From: Raphanus sativus
Taxonomy: Eukaryota; Streptophyta; Magnoliopsida; Brassicales; Brassicaceae
DNA: 64,000 bases
Reading direction: 5' to 3'
Assembly (NCBI RefSeq): GCF_000801105.2
Contig: NC_079514.1
Coordinates: 26,700,293-26,764,292 of the forward strand
Shown: one piece after another, positions 11,943-24,220 of the stretch
How positions within the stretch are numbered: position 1 is the first letter of the stretch
Layout: every line of letters starts with the position of its first letter
Notes under the pieces: generated by a model
Told to the model about the DNA's origin: nothing
The model's database searches: none
What the model saw: only the letters and a program-made list of their open reading frames with translations
Program-made: the position numbers and the translations under genes

Positions 11943-12172
11943 TGTTACAGATAATATCAAAATTAGATGATTATCCAAAGTGTCAACCGACGTACTTGAC
12001 CGACTTTCATTAGTTTAAGAATTTCCTATCAGTATAAATAGCTATCTCCCCCCTCTCACTTGTAACATATGAACGTGAGATCAAAAGAATAAAATTACTC
12101 CTTGCATATTTTTCTTTGTTCTCTTTCCAAACGTCAAGCACAATATATATATTTATTTAATAATTTACAACA
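11943..12172 (+). repeat. 5' LTR of the Copia element
   Basis: It starts TGTTACAGATAA and ends ..TTTACAACA. Directly after it, from 12173, CGTTATCAGCACGA is the kind of primer-binding sequence seen in many Brassicaceae Copia elements. Confidence 0.95.
12033..12040 (+). promoter_or_regulatory. TATA box of the Copia LTR promoter
   Basis: TATAAATA lies in the middle of the LTR, followed by a pyrimidine-rich stretch (CTCCCCCCTCTCAC) where transcription would be expected to start. The 3' LTR has the same motif at the matching place. The assignment is by position and consensus only. Confidence 0.6.
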
Positions 12173-12289
12173 CGTTATCAGCACGACGAGTTCTGTTGTA
12201 CCGACTGTTCTTAAACCAAAGAAGCGAGGTAATGTTTAAATTTATGTCTTTTAATATATTTAATTTATTTAAATTTTTATTTATTATTC

Positions 12290-12600
12290 CGGAGTGAGAG
12301 GTTAGGCCTTCTCCGTTTATTTTCCGGGATGATAGGCGTTGCCTTCCCGGACTGATCGTTAAGATAGGCTAGGCCTTCACGATCAGAGAAACACGTGGTA
12401 GGTTTTACCTCCGTGAATAAAAGGTCAAAAATGGTAGGGTTGGCCTCCTGGACCTTGAAATAAGAAAATATCAAAATGGAAGGCTTGGCCTCCTGGATCT
12501 TGAAAATAAAGTCAACATGGCAGGCTAGGCCTCCCTCGGACTTTAAAAAATGATAACTATAGTAGTCCATGACTCCTCAGATCATTTGGTGGGCTAGGCC
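12290..12600 (+). repeat. Degenerate GGCCT-motif repeats in the Copia leader
   Basis: The untranslated leader between LTR and gag contains at least six copies of a motif like GGCTAGGCCTCC / GGCTTGGCCTCCTGG, at spacings of roughly 40-60 bases, each usually followed by GA(T/C)CTTGAAA and an A-rich stretch. This is a degenerate tandem array in a place where packaging and dimerisation signals are expected. Confidence 0.7.
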
Positions 12601-12748
12601 CCCAATTTTATTTATGTTATTTAAATTTCTGCAATTTAAGTTTACGCAATTTAAAAATTTGCCTTTATTTTATGCTTTTAATTTTTGCATTTAAATTATG
12701 CTTTTAATTCTCGTCTATATTATATTATTATTCTATGATACATTAATC

Positions 12749-13744
12749 ATGTCGAATTTGACAAAGCTCGAAATTAATGCCTTGGATATTACGGGAAATA
12801 ATTATATGACCTGGGCAGTAGGTGCAAAAATGCACCTAAGAGGTAGCGGGCTTTTGGAAACCATCGATAATACTAAAACGGTATCGGATGAGAAAAAGGC
12901 TAAAGCCATGATATTTTTACGACACCACATACATGATGGTTTAAAAGATGAATATATTACAAAAGAGGATCCAGGGGACCTCTGGCAATCTCTAAAAGAG
13001 AGGTTTGATCACCAGGAGTATGTGATCTTACCAAAAGCCAAACACGAGTGGATCCATCTCCGGTTCCAGGACTACAAAAGTGTAAGTGAGTTTAATTCCG
13101 CTATGTTCGGAATTACTTCAAGGACGATGTTATGTGGAGAGAAAATAAGTGATTATGATATGATCGAGAAAACTCTCTCCACGTTCCATCCTGAAAATGT
13201 AGTCCTGCAGCAACAGTACCGGGTGAATGGATTTAAGCGTTACTCGGAGTTGATGCAAATCCTCCTTGTAGCGGAACAAAATAATCAACTCGTGTTGTTA
13301 AACCATCAAGCTCGTCCCACTGGATCTGCTCCATTCCCCGAAGTGAATGTTGCATCGTCCAGTTATGATAATTGGAGAGGACGAGGACGTGGACGTGGTC
13401 GAGGTCAAAATCATGGTCGTGGGAGAGGACGAGGAAGAAGATTCCGTCCCTATGATGAAAGAAATAAAAAGGACTTCCACGAGAATGAGAGGGGCCGGGA
13501 TGATAAAAGACAAACAGAAAATATTTGCTACAGATGTGGCATGAAAGGTCATTGGGTACGTACTTGTCGTACGCCAAGACACTTAGCCGATCTGTATAGA
13601 GAATCCCAAAAAGGAAAAGAGAAAAGTGGGGGTGAAACGAATTTCATCTCTGATGAACCCGGGCCATCCTTTCATGGTTTAAATGATGATACTCATCTCG
13701 ACGTATCAGATTTTCTGGTTGAGCCAGAAAACATCGATGTGTGA
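12749..13744 (+). CDS. Copia gag polyprotein, intact
   Basis: The start at 12749 (MSNLTKLE) gives 331 residues. An upstream in-frame ATG at 12698 adds only a hydrophobic run coded by AT-rich leader, so the inner start is preferred. The N-terminal half matches the UBN2/retrotransposon gag type (TGNNYMTWA; LWQSLKERFD). An Arg/Gly-rich RGRGRGRG stretch follows near residue 215, then a zinc knuckle CYRCGMKGHWVRTC (CX2CX4HX4C) that would bind element RNA. Its own stop at 13744 separates it from pol. The protein would form the virus-like particle. It is the only undamaged gene in the element. Confidence 0.9.
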   Translation: MSNLTKLEINALDITGNNYMTWAVGAKMHLRGSGLLETIDNTKTVSDEKKAKAMIFLRHHIHDGLKDEYITKEDPGDLWQSLKERFDHQEYVILPKAKHEWIHLRFQDYKSVSEFNSAMFGITSRTMLCGEKISDYDMIEKTLSTFHPENVVLQQQYRVNGFKRYSELMQILLVAEQNNQLVLLNHQARPTGSAPFPEVNVASSSYDNWRGRGRGRGRGQNHGRGRGRGRRFRPYDERNKKDFHENERGRDDKRQTENICYRCGMKGHWVRTCRTPRHLADLYRESQKGKEKSGGETNFISDEPGPSFHGLNDDTHLDVSDFLVEPENIDV

Positions 13745-13841
13745 TATAAGATCGATGTGATATAAGTCTACTGTATTATAGTATCGTTATCTTTTGTTTG
13801 TAAAATAGATGTTATGTTTTCATGTTTATGTTTAGTAATAT

Positions 13842-16800
13842 ATGTTTTATAAATATTCTAATTCAGAAAGAATGCCAGACTTTGAGACTTTGGATGGAGA
13901 TATGTGCTTGGCGGATAGTGCGTCAACGCACACTATAATTAAAGATAAGAAATATTTCTCCAGTCTCAAAATGAAAGATTACGCTGGAAGCGTAAGTACA
14001 ATATCTGGTAATGCAAAGATTATTATGGGCTCTGAAAGAGCGATATTTTCAATGCCAGGGGGAACAATATTTGAAATAAGTGATGCATTGTATTCCCCCG
14101 AGTCTCATAGAAACTTGTTAAGTTTTAAGGATATCCGAAAGAATGGATATCATATTGAGACTATGAATAAAGATGGAATTGAATTTCTTTGCATTAAGTC
14201 CGAGAGGAAACATATTTTGGAAGAATTAAGAATGTTATCCTCTGGATTATATTGTACAAAAATAAACATGACTGAGTCCTATGCCATGGTAAACATGAAG
14301 TTTACTGATACATTTAAAATCTGGCATGAGAGGCTAGGACATCCTGGTTCAGTCATGATGAGAAAGATAGTGCAAAACTCGAATGGCCATCCGTTGAAAC
14401 ACGGAAAAGTTTTGCAAACGGGCGAGTTTACATGTAATGCATGTTCTCAAGGAAAGTTTATAACTCGGCCATCACCATCAAAAGTAGGCAATGAATCACC
14501 AATGTTTTTAGAAAGAATACATGGTGATATATGTGGGCCGATTCACCCACCGTGTGGGCCATTTAAGTATTTCATGGTATTGATTGACGCATCTACTAGA
14601 TGGTCAAGTGTGTGTCTTTTGACAACACAAAATACGGCTTTCGCAAAGTTCATTACCCAGATAATAAAGCTGAGAATGCAGTTCTCAAAGTATGCCCCTA
14701 AGAAAGTAAGGCTTGATAATGCTGGTGAGTTTACATCGCAAGCTTTCGATGATTGTTGTATGTCAATGGGGATTGATGTAGAGCATCCCGTTCCCCATGT
14801 GCATACACAAAATGACATGGCCGAGTCGTTGATAAAACGGTTGCAGTTGATTGCAAGACCGTTAGTCTTGAGAACAAAGCTCCCAATTTCTGTATGGGGT
14901 CATGCTATTTTGCATGCGGCAGCACTGACTCGGTTGAGACCGAGTGCATATCATAAGTACTCTCCATCACAATTGGCATCTGGGCAAGAGCCAGATGTAT
15001 CCCATCTCCGTGTCTTTGGGTGTGCGGTCTATGTTCCGATAGCTCCGCCACAAAGAACAAAAATGGGCCCACAAAGAAAATTGGGAATATATGTGGGCAG
15101 TCACCAAGTATTATAAGATATCTGGAACCAGTAACTGATGATATGTTTACGGCAAGATTTGCTGATTGCCATTTTAATGAGGATGAATTTCCAGCGTTAG
15201 GGGGAGGAATTAGAGAAATTTCTAAAGAGATTACTTGGTGTACACAGTCATTGTTACACCTTGATCCCCTACGAATCAAAGAGAGCTGGAAGTTCAGAAA
15301 ATTGTGCATTTGCATAAATTGGCAAACCAGTTACCAGATGCGCTCACAGATACAAGAAGGGTGAGGAAATCATATATACCCACTGAAAAAGTTCCATCAA
15401 GAGTTGTTGTTTCTGGGAACAAACTGATGGAAACAAAATAAATGAACCTAGGGTTCAGTTAAAGAGGGGGAGACCAGCGGGTTCGAAAGATAAAAACCCC
15501 CAAAAGAAAAAGAAATTGGTTGAGCAAAGTGAAAAGGTTCCAGAAGAACATGATATTGAAAGATGTCTGAAAGAAGGCATAAGTGAAAAGGTTCAAGAAG
15601 AACCAAATAAAGATAGGGATCCAGATGACGAGGAGGGAACAGAAAAGTATGAGATTTTCATCAACTACGCCCGTGATGAAAAGTTATTGATCAGAAATAA
15701 GATAAAAGATGTTGATGGAATGTTCTCCTTTTTTGTGTCCAAAGAAATCGATCACGAAAATGATGATCCCGATCCAAGGTCCATTTTAGAATGTCAAAAA
15801 AGACACGATTGGGAGAAGTGGAAGAAGGCCATTCAAATTGAATTACTCTCCCTGAATAAAAGAAATGTCTTTGGACCTATTGTCATAACGCCTGAGAATA
15901 TAAATCCTGTTGGGTATAAGTGGGTATTCGTGAAAAAAAGAAATGAAAAGAATGAAGTAACACGATATAAAGCCCGATTAGTAGCCCAAGGTTTTTCTCA
16001 GAGACCGGGAGTTGATTTTGAGGAAACGTATTCCCCGGTAATGGATGCAATTACGTTTAGATTTTTGATGAGCTTAACGGCCTCTAAAAATCTTGAGATG
16101 CATCTCATGGACGTTGTGACAGCTTATTTGTATGGATCGTTGGATACTGATATATATATATGAGACTCCCTGAAGGATTAAAAATGCCAGGGGCATTGCA
16201 AGAAAAATCCAGGGAGGTATGTTTGGTCAAGTTACAGCGATCACTATACGGATTAAAGCAATCCGGACGCATGTGGTACAATTGCTTAAGTGACTATCTC
16301 TTGAGTAAAGGATATGTGAACAATGCGATATGTCCCTGCGTTTTTGTTAAGAAATCGGCATCTGGCTTTGTGATCACGCTGTATATGTAGATGATCTGAA
16401 CATGGTTGGAACTCAAAAGGAGGTTGATGATGCTCGAACTCATATGAAAGAGGAGTTCGAAATGAAAGATCTCGGCAAGACAAAGTTTTGTCTTGGGCTC
16501 CAAGTAGAGCATCTCCGAGAAGGAATATTTGTGCATCAATCAAATTATACGAAAAGGTTATTGAAACGCTTTCGTATGGACCAAGCGACTCCTTTGAGTA
16601 CTCCAATGATTGGTAGATCTCTCAATGTTGAGAGTGATCCTTTTAGACCCTGTGAAGATAGCGAGAAGATATAAGGTCCTGAATTACCTTATATGAGTGC
16701 TATCGGTGGGCTTTTATACTTAGCAAACTGTACCAGGCATGATATTGCTTTTGCAACTAACCTCTTAGCAAGATATAGCTCTGCTCCTACTCACAGGCAT

Positions 16801-17358
16801 TGAAATTTACAAGGTACAGTTGATTTAGGGTTAATGTATTTTAGAAAACCCGAGTTTGGTATGGTTGGTTTTGCAGATGCAAGATACTTATCAGATCCTC
16901 ATAAGGCTCGATCTCAAACCGGCTATGTATTTACAATTGGTGGAACTGCGATCTCTTGGCGGTCCCAGAAACAAACTCTGGTTGCAACTTCTTCAAACCA
17001 TGCAGAGACTATTGCGCTTCACGAAGCATGTCGTGAATGTGTGTGGCTAAGGTCAATGAGTCACCACATACAAGATTCAAGCGGAATAGTTAACAAGAAA
17101 GAGCCGACGAAAGTTTTCGAAGATAACTCGGCTTGTGTCGCTCAACTCAAAGAAGGCTATATCAAGAGCGACAGAACAAAGCACATCCCTCCAAGATTTT
17201 TCTCGTACATTCGGGAACTCGAGAAAAATAAAGAAGTGGACATCGAATATATACGGTCATGCGACAATCCGGCCGACTTGTTCACCAAAGCTCTTCCGAC
17301 TACAACATTTCGAAAACACGTCAATGGTATCGGGATGCGGCGTTTGCGTGACCTATGA
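13842..17358 (+). pseudogene. Copia pol (protease, integrase, RT, RNase H), multiply broken
   Basis: Readable parts in order: a protease-like LADSAS (~13906; Copia usually has DSG, so the catalytic motif may be altered), the pre-integrase WHERLGHPG (~14321), integrase with D in GDICGP, D in LDNAGEF and E in MAES (~14520-14826), RT from KWVFVKKR (~15915), YVDDL at 16384-16398, and RNase H ending at 17358. Lesions: a frameshift near 15109, stops between 15364 and 15516, a frame change in a TA run near 16150-16160, a frameshift just before YVDDL, a stop at 16672-16674, and a stop near 16801 followed by an apparent small deletion. It cannot make a working polyprotein. Confidence 0.92.
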
Positions 17359-17506
17359 AGAAAAGACTATATCCATTATTCTTAGGGGGAAATTACGTCA
17401 GTGTACTCTCTTTTTTCTTTGTCATGGTTTTTATCCTATTGGGTTTTTCCATGACCAGATTTTTAACGAGACACTACGTAATACAAATTTGATAATCAAG
17501 GAGGAT

Positions 17507-17736
17507 TGTTACAGATAATATCAAAATTAGATGATTATCCAAAGTGTCAACCGACGTACTTGACCGACTTTCATTAGTTTAAGAATTTCCTATCAGTATA
17601 AATAGCTATCTCCCCCCTCTCACTTGTAACATATGAACGTGAGATCAAAAGAATAAAATTACTCTCTGCATATTTTTCTTTGTTCTCTTTCCAAACGTCA
17701 AGCACAATATATATATTTATTTAATAATTTACAATA
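17507..17736 (+). repeat. 3' LTR of the Copia element
   Basis: It matches the 5' LTR except for about three bases (two in CTCTCTGC versus CTCCTTGC and the terminal TA versus CA). A polypurine tract, AATCAAGGAGGAT, lies immediately before it. Confidence 0.95.
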
Positions 17737-17741
17737 GATAT

Positions 17742-19689
17742 ATATTTTGGATTTTTTTTTAGAATATGTTAATAACTCATAAATCATCACTAAAATAAAT
17801 ATATTCAAATATGACATTTTGAATTTTGAAATATAATTAATTTTACTTTTATAATTATACAATTTTTGTTATCTAAAACTTTCATAGTTATAAATTTTTA
17901 ATCGTAATATCATTAGTTTCTTTTAGATATCTACAAATTTTATAAATGTTGTTTAGTTTTAATTTTTGATAACTATACAATTTTTATATGATTTTTAGTA
18001 ATTTTTTACAAGTTATTTAATACATTTAACCAAAAGAAATAATAAAAAAAAATTATCTAAGATTCTATTTAAATATATACATATATATTCTTAAATATAA
18101 TTTAAAATAAACATAATTATTTTCTCTTAATTTTATGCTTAATTAAATGATATTTATATTAATTGTTGGTCAAAATAATAAAATATATAATATTAATAAA
18201 CTGAAATTTAATTATAATTTAATTTTTATAAAAATTTATGTATGTATTTATGACTTATATAGGAAAATAAATATTTTTACAACTGTTTATAACAGAAAAT
18301 AAAGGTAGTATATTATTTTTATTAATTGATGAATTATTATATAGAATTTTCATAATTACTAACATTAAATACTATAAATGATTATGCAAATTAATTTATA
18401 AATAGTTTGGCAACAAACATTAATTGGTTTTAGGATTGTCTTTTTAGATCTGATTAAAATAAATAAAAACTAAAAATGATTGACCAATGAAATTACAAAG
18501 ATTTTTCTCAAACTGTTTGTATGAATGACACGTCAGCAGAAGTCAATAAAGTAACTTCTCAATTAATATATAGAAGGATTGATTTCACTTGGCTTATTAT
18601 GGCTGAGTCATGTTTCTTATTGATCTAATAAAGAATATATTCGTGGTGTCTTTTTATTCATTCATCTCGATAATTTTTCAATGCTGCACACGCTTTATTA
18701 TTTTGAATAAATTTGTTTGTGGAAATTAGTGATCATGCGCATGCTACCGGAAACAGCTATATTATAAATCGGGCTATAGACTGCTCTTATTATTCATGTT
18801 ATTATTAATAGTCCGGTTAAATTTCAGTAGCCTTAATCATGTCTTGTTAATTTTAATGTTAATCTTGATGATCACTAACAGAATGGCCATATTTCTATGA
18901 GCAAACTTTTGATTATTTATAAAAGGCAGATTTTTTAAGAAGTGTGTTTCCAACACCATCACCACGGGAGATTTCCATTCTTCAGTTCACTTCTCCCTTA
19001 AGATAAGTATTATTTATCACGTTCGATATAGATCTATAGTCAATTAAAATTTGATTATGCAAATTATCTATATGTCATCTGATTTTTATTTGAGTTCTTA
19101 ATTTATAACTCATCAATGTATAAAGATGATTTATCATATGATAGTAAAAAGTTAATAATTGAAAAAACATAATATAGAAGTATTATTTATTTCTTAATAT
19201 AATACTTATGATGATATATAGGTCTATATTAGTATATTTTTTTACCATTTATGTGGGTTTTAAGGTTGTACATAAAAGATCCATAAATTTTGGAGAGCAA
19301 TCTAAAGAGATGTATAATCACTTGAATGTGATTACCTAAATCTCATTGTGTACTTTGCATCTAAAGATTATAAAACATGAAGTCTGTAAATAAAACTCCA
19401 CTAAGTTGGATGTTAAGTTTAAGAGTAAAATTTCTGGAAGAAAATATTAGTGATGAAAAGATGAGAATACATTTTTCTCACAAGTAATGTTGTCCAGCAG
19501 ACACAGACTGACAAAAGAGATTAAAAAAGTTTATACTCTTTTTTCTTTGAGACTCAGAAAAATAATGAGCTATTGATGTAAGATCAAAACCAAAGAGTTT
19601 ATTTTAGAACTCATGCTCTCAAATGAAGTTAAAAAAATAAAGTTGGTAATAAATAAGAGATATGATTCAATCATCTAAAGATGAAATAA
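17742..19689. other. AT-rich intergenic DNA
   Basis: The first part (about 17742-18110) repeats the sequence that flanks the Copia element on its left at about 11430-11870 (for example the ..CTAAATATATACATATATATTCTTA.. type strings), so an older local duplication or repeat surrounds the insertion site. No gene is visible. Very degraded Copia sequence may already begin in the second half. Confidence 0.45.
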
Positions 19690-22667
19690 AATTATTGTGA
19701 GTACAATACAAGGTAGTAAAACCTTATAGAATGTTTAATAAGAGGATATATATGAATGCTCCAGAAGAGTACATAATAGTATTGTACATAAAAATGCAAT
19801 TTAAAATCCTTATTGCATTATATTCTTATAAGTCTCAAAAGTTAGAAGGATCTGAGAAAGAATACATGATCCATGTAGGGTATGTTGTTGATTCAAAAAT
19901 GAGGTTCATTCGAGATTGATAAACATGTAGTATTATCATCTCGAGGAGAAGAGTTAAAGAATCTCATATTTTATGATAAGTGATACATCCAGAAGATTAT
20001 GTTTGCACTAAACTAAGATTGGTGAATAATTCTCAAAGTAAATCTGTGGAATTTTAAGACACACATGTTGAGACAATAAGCAAAAGAAATGCTATATATA
20101 TAATTCAAATCAGAAATATTTTTCAAAGCATTATAAGTATTTTAGAGAAAGTATATACAACCTCTTATAGATTGTACTACACAAAGATTAGTGTAATGGA
20201 GATACATATAGAGTAAACCAGAAGTTTACAAAATACTTGGCATGAATCAGTCAAACCATTTTGGTTCAGTAATGATGCGAAAAGATACATAAATATTTAT
20301 GCGAATATTCACTGAACAACTAGAAGATTATTGTGAATGATTTCACACATGTTTCTTGCTCATAAGATAAAATGGAAATACGGTTTTCACCAGCCAAATG
20401 AAGTTATTGGCATGAATAAATGAGATGTTGGTGGATTAATCAGCCACTATGCATCTTTATGATATTGGTGAATTCGTCTTAAGTCTTTGATGGCTATAGC
20501 AAATTCACTAGGATAAATGTTAAATATTTTAATCAACACTAATTCGCATCAAGCCAAAAAGTAATCATTAATTCTTCCCATCATTGATATTGGGTCAGAA
20601 ACCAACCATTTTCATCTAAGAATGTTGGATGTGCGATATACATTCCAGTTGCTCTACCACAGAGCTTTAACTAAGATGAGTTTTCAAATGAGGTTGGTAA
20701 TATATGTTGGATATGAATCTCTATTGATGATTAAGAATATTGAGCAATCCCCGAAGGATATAAGTAAGGCTCTATATGAATGCTAAAAGTGAATTAGTAT
20801 TTCCAACACAAGCTAGGGGGAGAAAACAAACAGCTGGAATAAGTTGAAATGAATTATCATTAATCCTCAGACTAAAGAGAATGTGAAATAGAGTCCAAAA
20901 GATAATTCAATTACAAAGCTTAGTAAAGCAGTTGTCAACACATTGACGACTAACCCACATAAACAGAATGATCAAGTCATAATACCAGCTGTAAATGCTC
21001 CAGTAAGAATTGATGTTCTAAAAGAACAATATCAAACTGCTAGTCACGCCTGTAGCGTGGTATACAAATCGGTTCCAAATATAAGAATCCTCGTAAATGT
21101 AAAGGAACATAAATTGTAATGGTCAAGACGAAATAAAGTTTTTGAATGATCTCCAGAAAAGACATTAAACATGACTGAAAGAAATTCAAGTACCTGAGAC
21201 AATGAAGAGATCTCAATAAGTGATGTCATGTATGAAATAAAATGGAACTGATAAGCAAATCAACGTCGATGATATTTATGCATGCAAAGTAGCAGTTGAT
21301 ATGATAAATGAGAAAGAGGATCATGAAAAAAAGTCTATTGAAAAGTGTACAAAAAGAAATGATTGGCCAAATCCGAAAGAAGCAATAGACAAATATAGAA
21401 ACTCTTACAAAAGAGAGAAATATTTGGACCAGTAATCCATACATTAAAATGTGTAAAATAAGTGGGATAGAAATGAGTCGTTGCACCAAGGTAAGATCAA
21501 TATTAAATTGATTGTGAAGAGACATAGTTTCATATGGTAGATGCAACTACTTTCAAGTTTCTTACTAGTCTGGCAATAAAGGAATAACTTGAGTATACAA
21601 CCCATTAGAGACTGATAATCCCTAAGAGATATAATCCTTGAAGGATTAGTGAAACCAAAATCATGTTCTCGGGAACTCTATGTATTCGATAAAAATATGT
21701 GTTATGGGATAAATGAAATATTATAAGTTAATCAGTATTTCCATTTGTATTAATCAAGATATTATGAATCAATAGAATCATTAATTTGAATATAATCCAA
21801 ACTCTTGAAGAGTTATAACAAATTGTTTGTTTGGAAGAAAGGTCTTGAAAAGACATCTAGAATAAGAGATGTTATCTTAAAAGATCCTTAAATATTTTTA
21901 AGATGATCATATATATGATTGGTCCTGAAGTATCATACTTAAGAGTGTTACTAATCTCTTTCATAAATGAAAGATGTAATTTTATGACAAGAAAGAAAGT
22001 AATAATAGTAACTTTTATAGTTATGAATGAATAACTCGTATGTACAAGACGAATGTCTAGAAGACTGTATGTAAGACATTTGGCTTGAAGTCTAAATAGA
22101 CCAAGAAATTATTGTCTATATCAAATGAGAATTGTGGACCAGAAGTCCATAGATCTTGAATACTCTAATGGAAAAAGTTTATTATGATATTCTCAATTTC
22201 AAAGGAAATTTGTTTGATTGGAATGCATTTCCTAAAGATATTGCTTTCAGGGGAAGAAATATGAAAATGTGTATGGCTGTACTCTTTTTCCTTATCATGG
22301 TTTTTATCCTATTAGGTGTTTCCATGACAAAATTTTAACGAGGCAACAAAGAATACACAAAAGATAGACATTCAAAGAGAAATTTGAGAGATGAAAGTCT
22401 ATCACTGTTCTAAAGTTTTTGAGATAAAGAGAATGTAAGGAAATGATCAAGTCATACAAGACTCAAGCACTTCGAAGAATGACGATGACAGTGTGCTACA
22501 TGTTTGTTCAAGTGACAGTTTAGCTGATTAATTCAAGAAGACGTTATCTACTGCTACTTCCTAGAAGCTAATTCATCTTATCGGAATACGTTTTCCTGGT
22601 GAGGTTTTTAACGAGGCAGCATTTACGGCGTTTTGAAAGCACATGCATAATAGACATCAAGGGGAAG
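19690..22667 (+). pseudogene. Ancient Copia internal region, heavily decayed
   Basis: Short traces of a Copia polyprotein remain: a pre-integrase trace like GSVMMRK near 20270, an integrase C-terminal trace like MFGCAIYIPVALPQ near 20625-20660, and an RT trace near 21460. The clearest match is 22268-22345, which is nearly the same as 17398-17475 downstream of pol in the young element (CATGGTTTTTATCCTATT). Stops and frameshifts occur throughout and the DNA has become very AT-rich. A purine tract, ATCAAGGGGAAG, precedes the LTR at 22668. Confidence 0.7.
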
Positions 22668-22838
22668 TGTTATGTATATTGTGTGATGTATATTATAGAA
22701 TGTTTTAGATTTACTTGACTCTCAAGTTTACTTGTTCAGCAAGTTCTACTTGGTCACCAAGATATTATAATCTTATATAAAAGATCCTTACTCATTGAAT
22801 AAGATATACTAATTCCTCTTCTCTTCTTTACTATAACA
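22668..22838 (+). repeat. 3' LTR of the ancient Copia element
   Basis: The repeat starts TGTTATGTATATTGTG and ends CTATAACA (TG..CA), 171 bp, immediately after a polypurine tract. A truncated relative lies at 9229-9355. Confidence 0.75.
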
Positions 22839-24220
22839 AATTTGGTGATGTGTTTCTTTTTTAAATGACTTGTCAATTTAGAGGTTTATGATAGGTTGAT
22901 TTTCCATGCTGAGGTGGACATCTTCAAATCTCTCCCTCAATCCCTTTTATATATTGGGATGATTATTGAAATAAAAAAATTTTCTGTTTTTTACTCTTTA
23001 ATAAAAATATCAATTTTTCTCAAAAAATAAAATAAATTTACAAAAAAAAAGTTAGTTTTTACTAATGGAAATTTTGTATTTTGATTTTGGGCTTAAAACT
23101 ATGCATAACATTATTTTAATTCATTGCATATATAAACTCATTCCTACAATCATAAATTTAATTTTATTAATAAATCTAAATCTATTATATGTTTCTAAGA
23201 AAATAAATAAATTGTCTACATTAAAATAGTAATAGTATTGATCATTACAAGACCTGTAAACTAAAATACATAACATACATACAATGCATTTAATTTATAT
23301 GACAAATAAAATAGTTTATTCAGTTATATGTATTATTATAAAGTATATGAAATGTTTAATCAATTTTTAAATATAAATTATGATATTTTTGAGTTTTTGC
23401 CTGGTCAACCAGTATCAGTTCATGGGTTAATTACATATATTTGGGTTCTATCAAATTTTTAACTAATAGATTTTTATTAAATTAAAATTTTGTGGAAACA
23501 TATCAGTTGGTAGAGATAGAATGTTACATGATAAGCATAAGTCAATCCGGATTATATACGTCCACTGAGTTAAATAATTTATAAAAATATAATGTTTTCA
23601 TATACTTTATAATAGTACATATCACGGATTCGGATCGGATATAAAAACATTACTTATATTTTAAAACACCAATAAACAACATATGTACCTAGAAGTTAAA
23701 TAATTTTTAAAAATAGAATGTTTTCTTTGCACTATTAGTCCTCAACATTCGGTTTTGATTCATGTATTTTGGTTTTTGGTTCAAAAATTTAGGAATCGTT
23801 CAAATATTTACAAAGTTTAGTTTGGTATCAATTCGTTTATTTTGGTTTTTGGTTCGGTTTAATAGAAAATTTTGGAACCGACTAATATTCAAAAGAAAAA
23901 AAAACTGGGTCAATTTCAGTTTCAGATTGATTCTGGTTTTTTGGGTAATGATTTATAAATAGATAAAGAATATGGATAATTTAGGGTTTTTCAGATTAAA
24001 TATTAGGTAATTCATATTGTTTGAATAAAATATTGGTTAATGAATAATTTTTAATATCTTGAATAAAAAATAACTTTGGATAATTCGGTTTATAAATAGT
24101 ATTTAGGATATTTGGTTATTTAGAAATTAAATATAATTGATATTTGTAAATATATAATTTGTATATAAAATTTTAGGTACTCATTTGGTTTTTGCTCTGA
24201 CTTCAGTCTTTGGTTTGGGA
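22839..24220. other. AT-rich intergenic DNA
   Basis: No gene or clear element is visible. The part at 23740-24220 is rich in TTTGGTT / TTCGGTT strings, a low-complexity pattern common in Brassica intergenic DNA. Confidence 0.45.

Larger units (their letters stand above)
11943..17736 (+). mobile_element. Full-length Ty1/Copia LTR-retrotransposon, recent but pol-defective
   Basis: Two 230-bp LTRs (11943-12172, 17507-17736) bound a 5794-bp element. The same five bases, GATAT, lie at 11938-11942 and 17737-17741. The domain order is gag, protease, integrase, reverse transcriptase, RNase H, which is Copia order. The LTRs differ at only about three positions (~1.3%), so the insertion is recent on an evolutionary scale, yet pol carries several frameshifts and stops. 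Gag looks intact. The left LTR ends in CA, the right in TA, one of the three differences. Confidence 0.96.

Noticed and set aside
12277..12570. Minus-strand open frame in the Copia leader
   Set aside because: It arises from the GGCCT-type leader repeats and opposes the direction of the element; composition is repetitive and no domain is present.
13233..13582. Minus-strand open frames opposite the Copia gag
   Set aside because: They mirror the Arg/Gly-rich and zinc-knuckle coding of gag (giving His/Asp/Ser-rich strings); antisense shadows.
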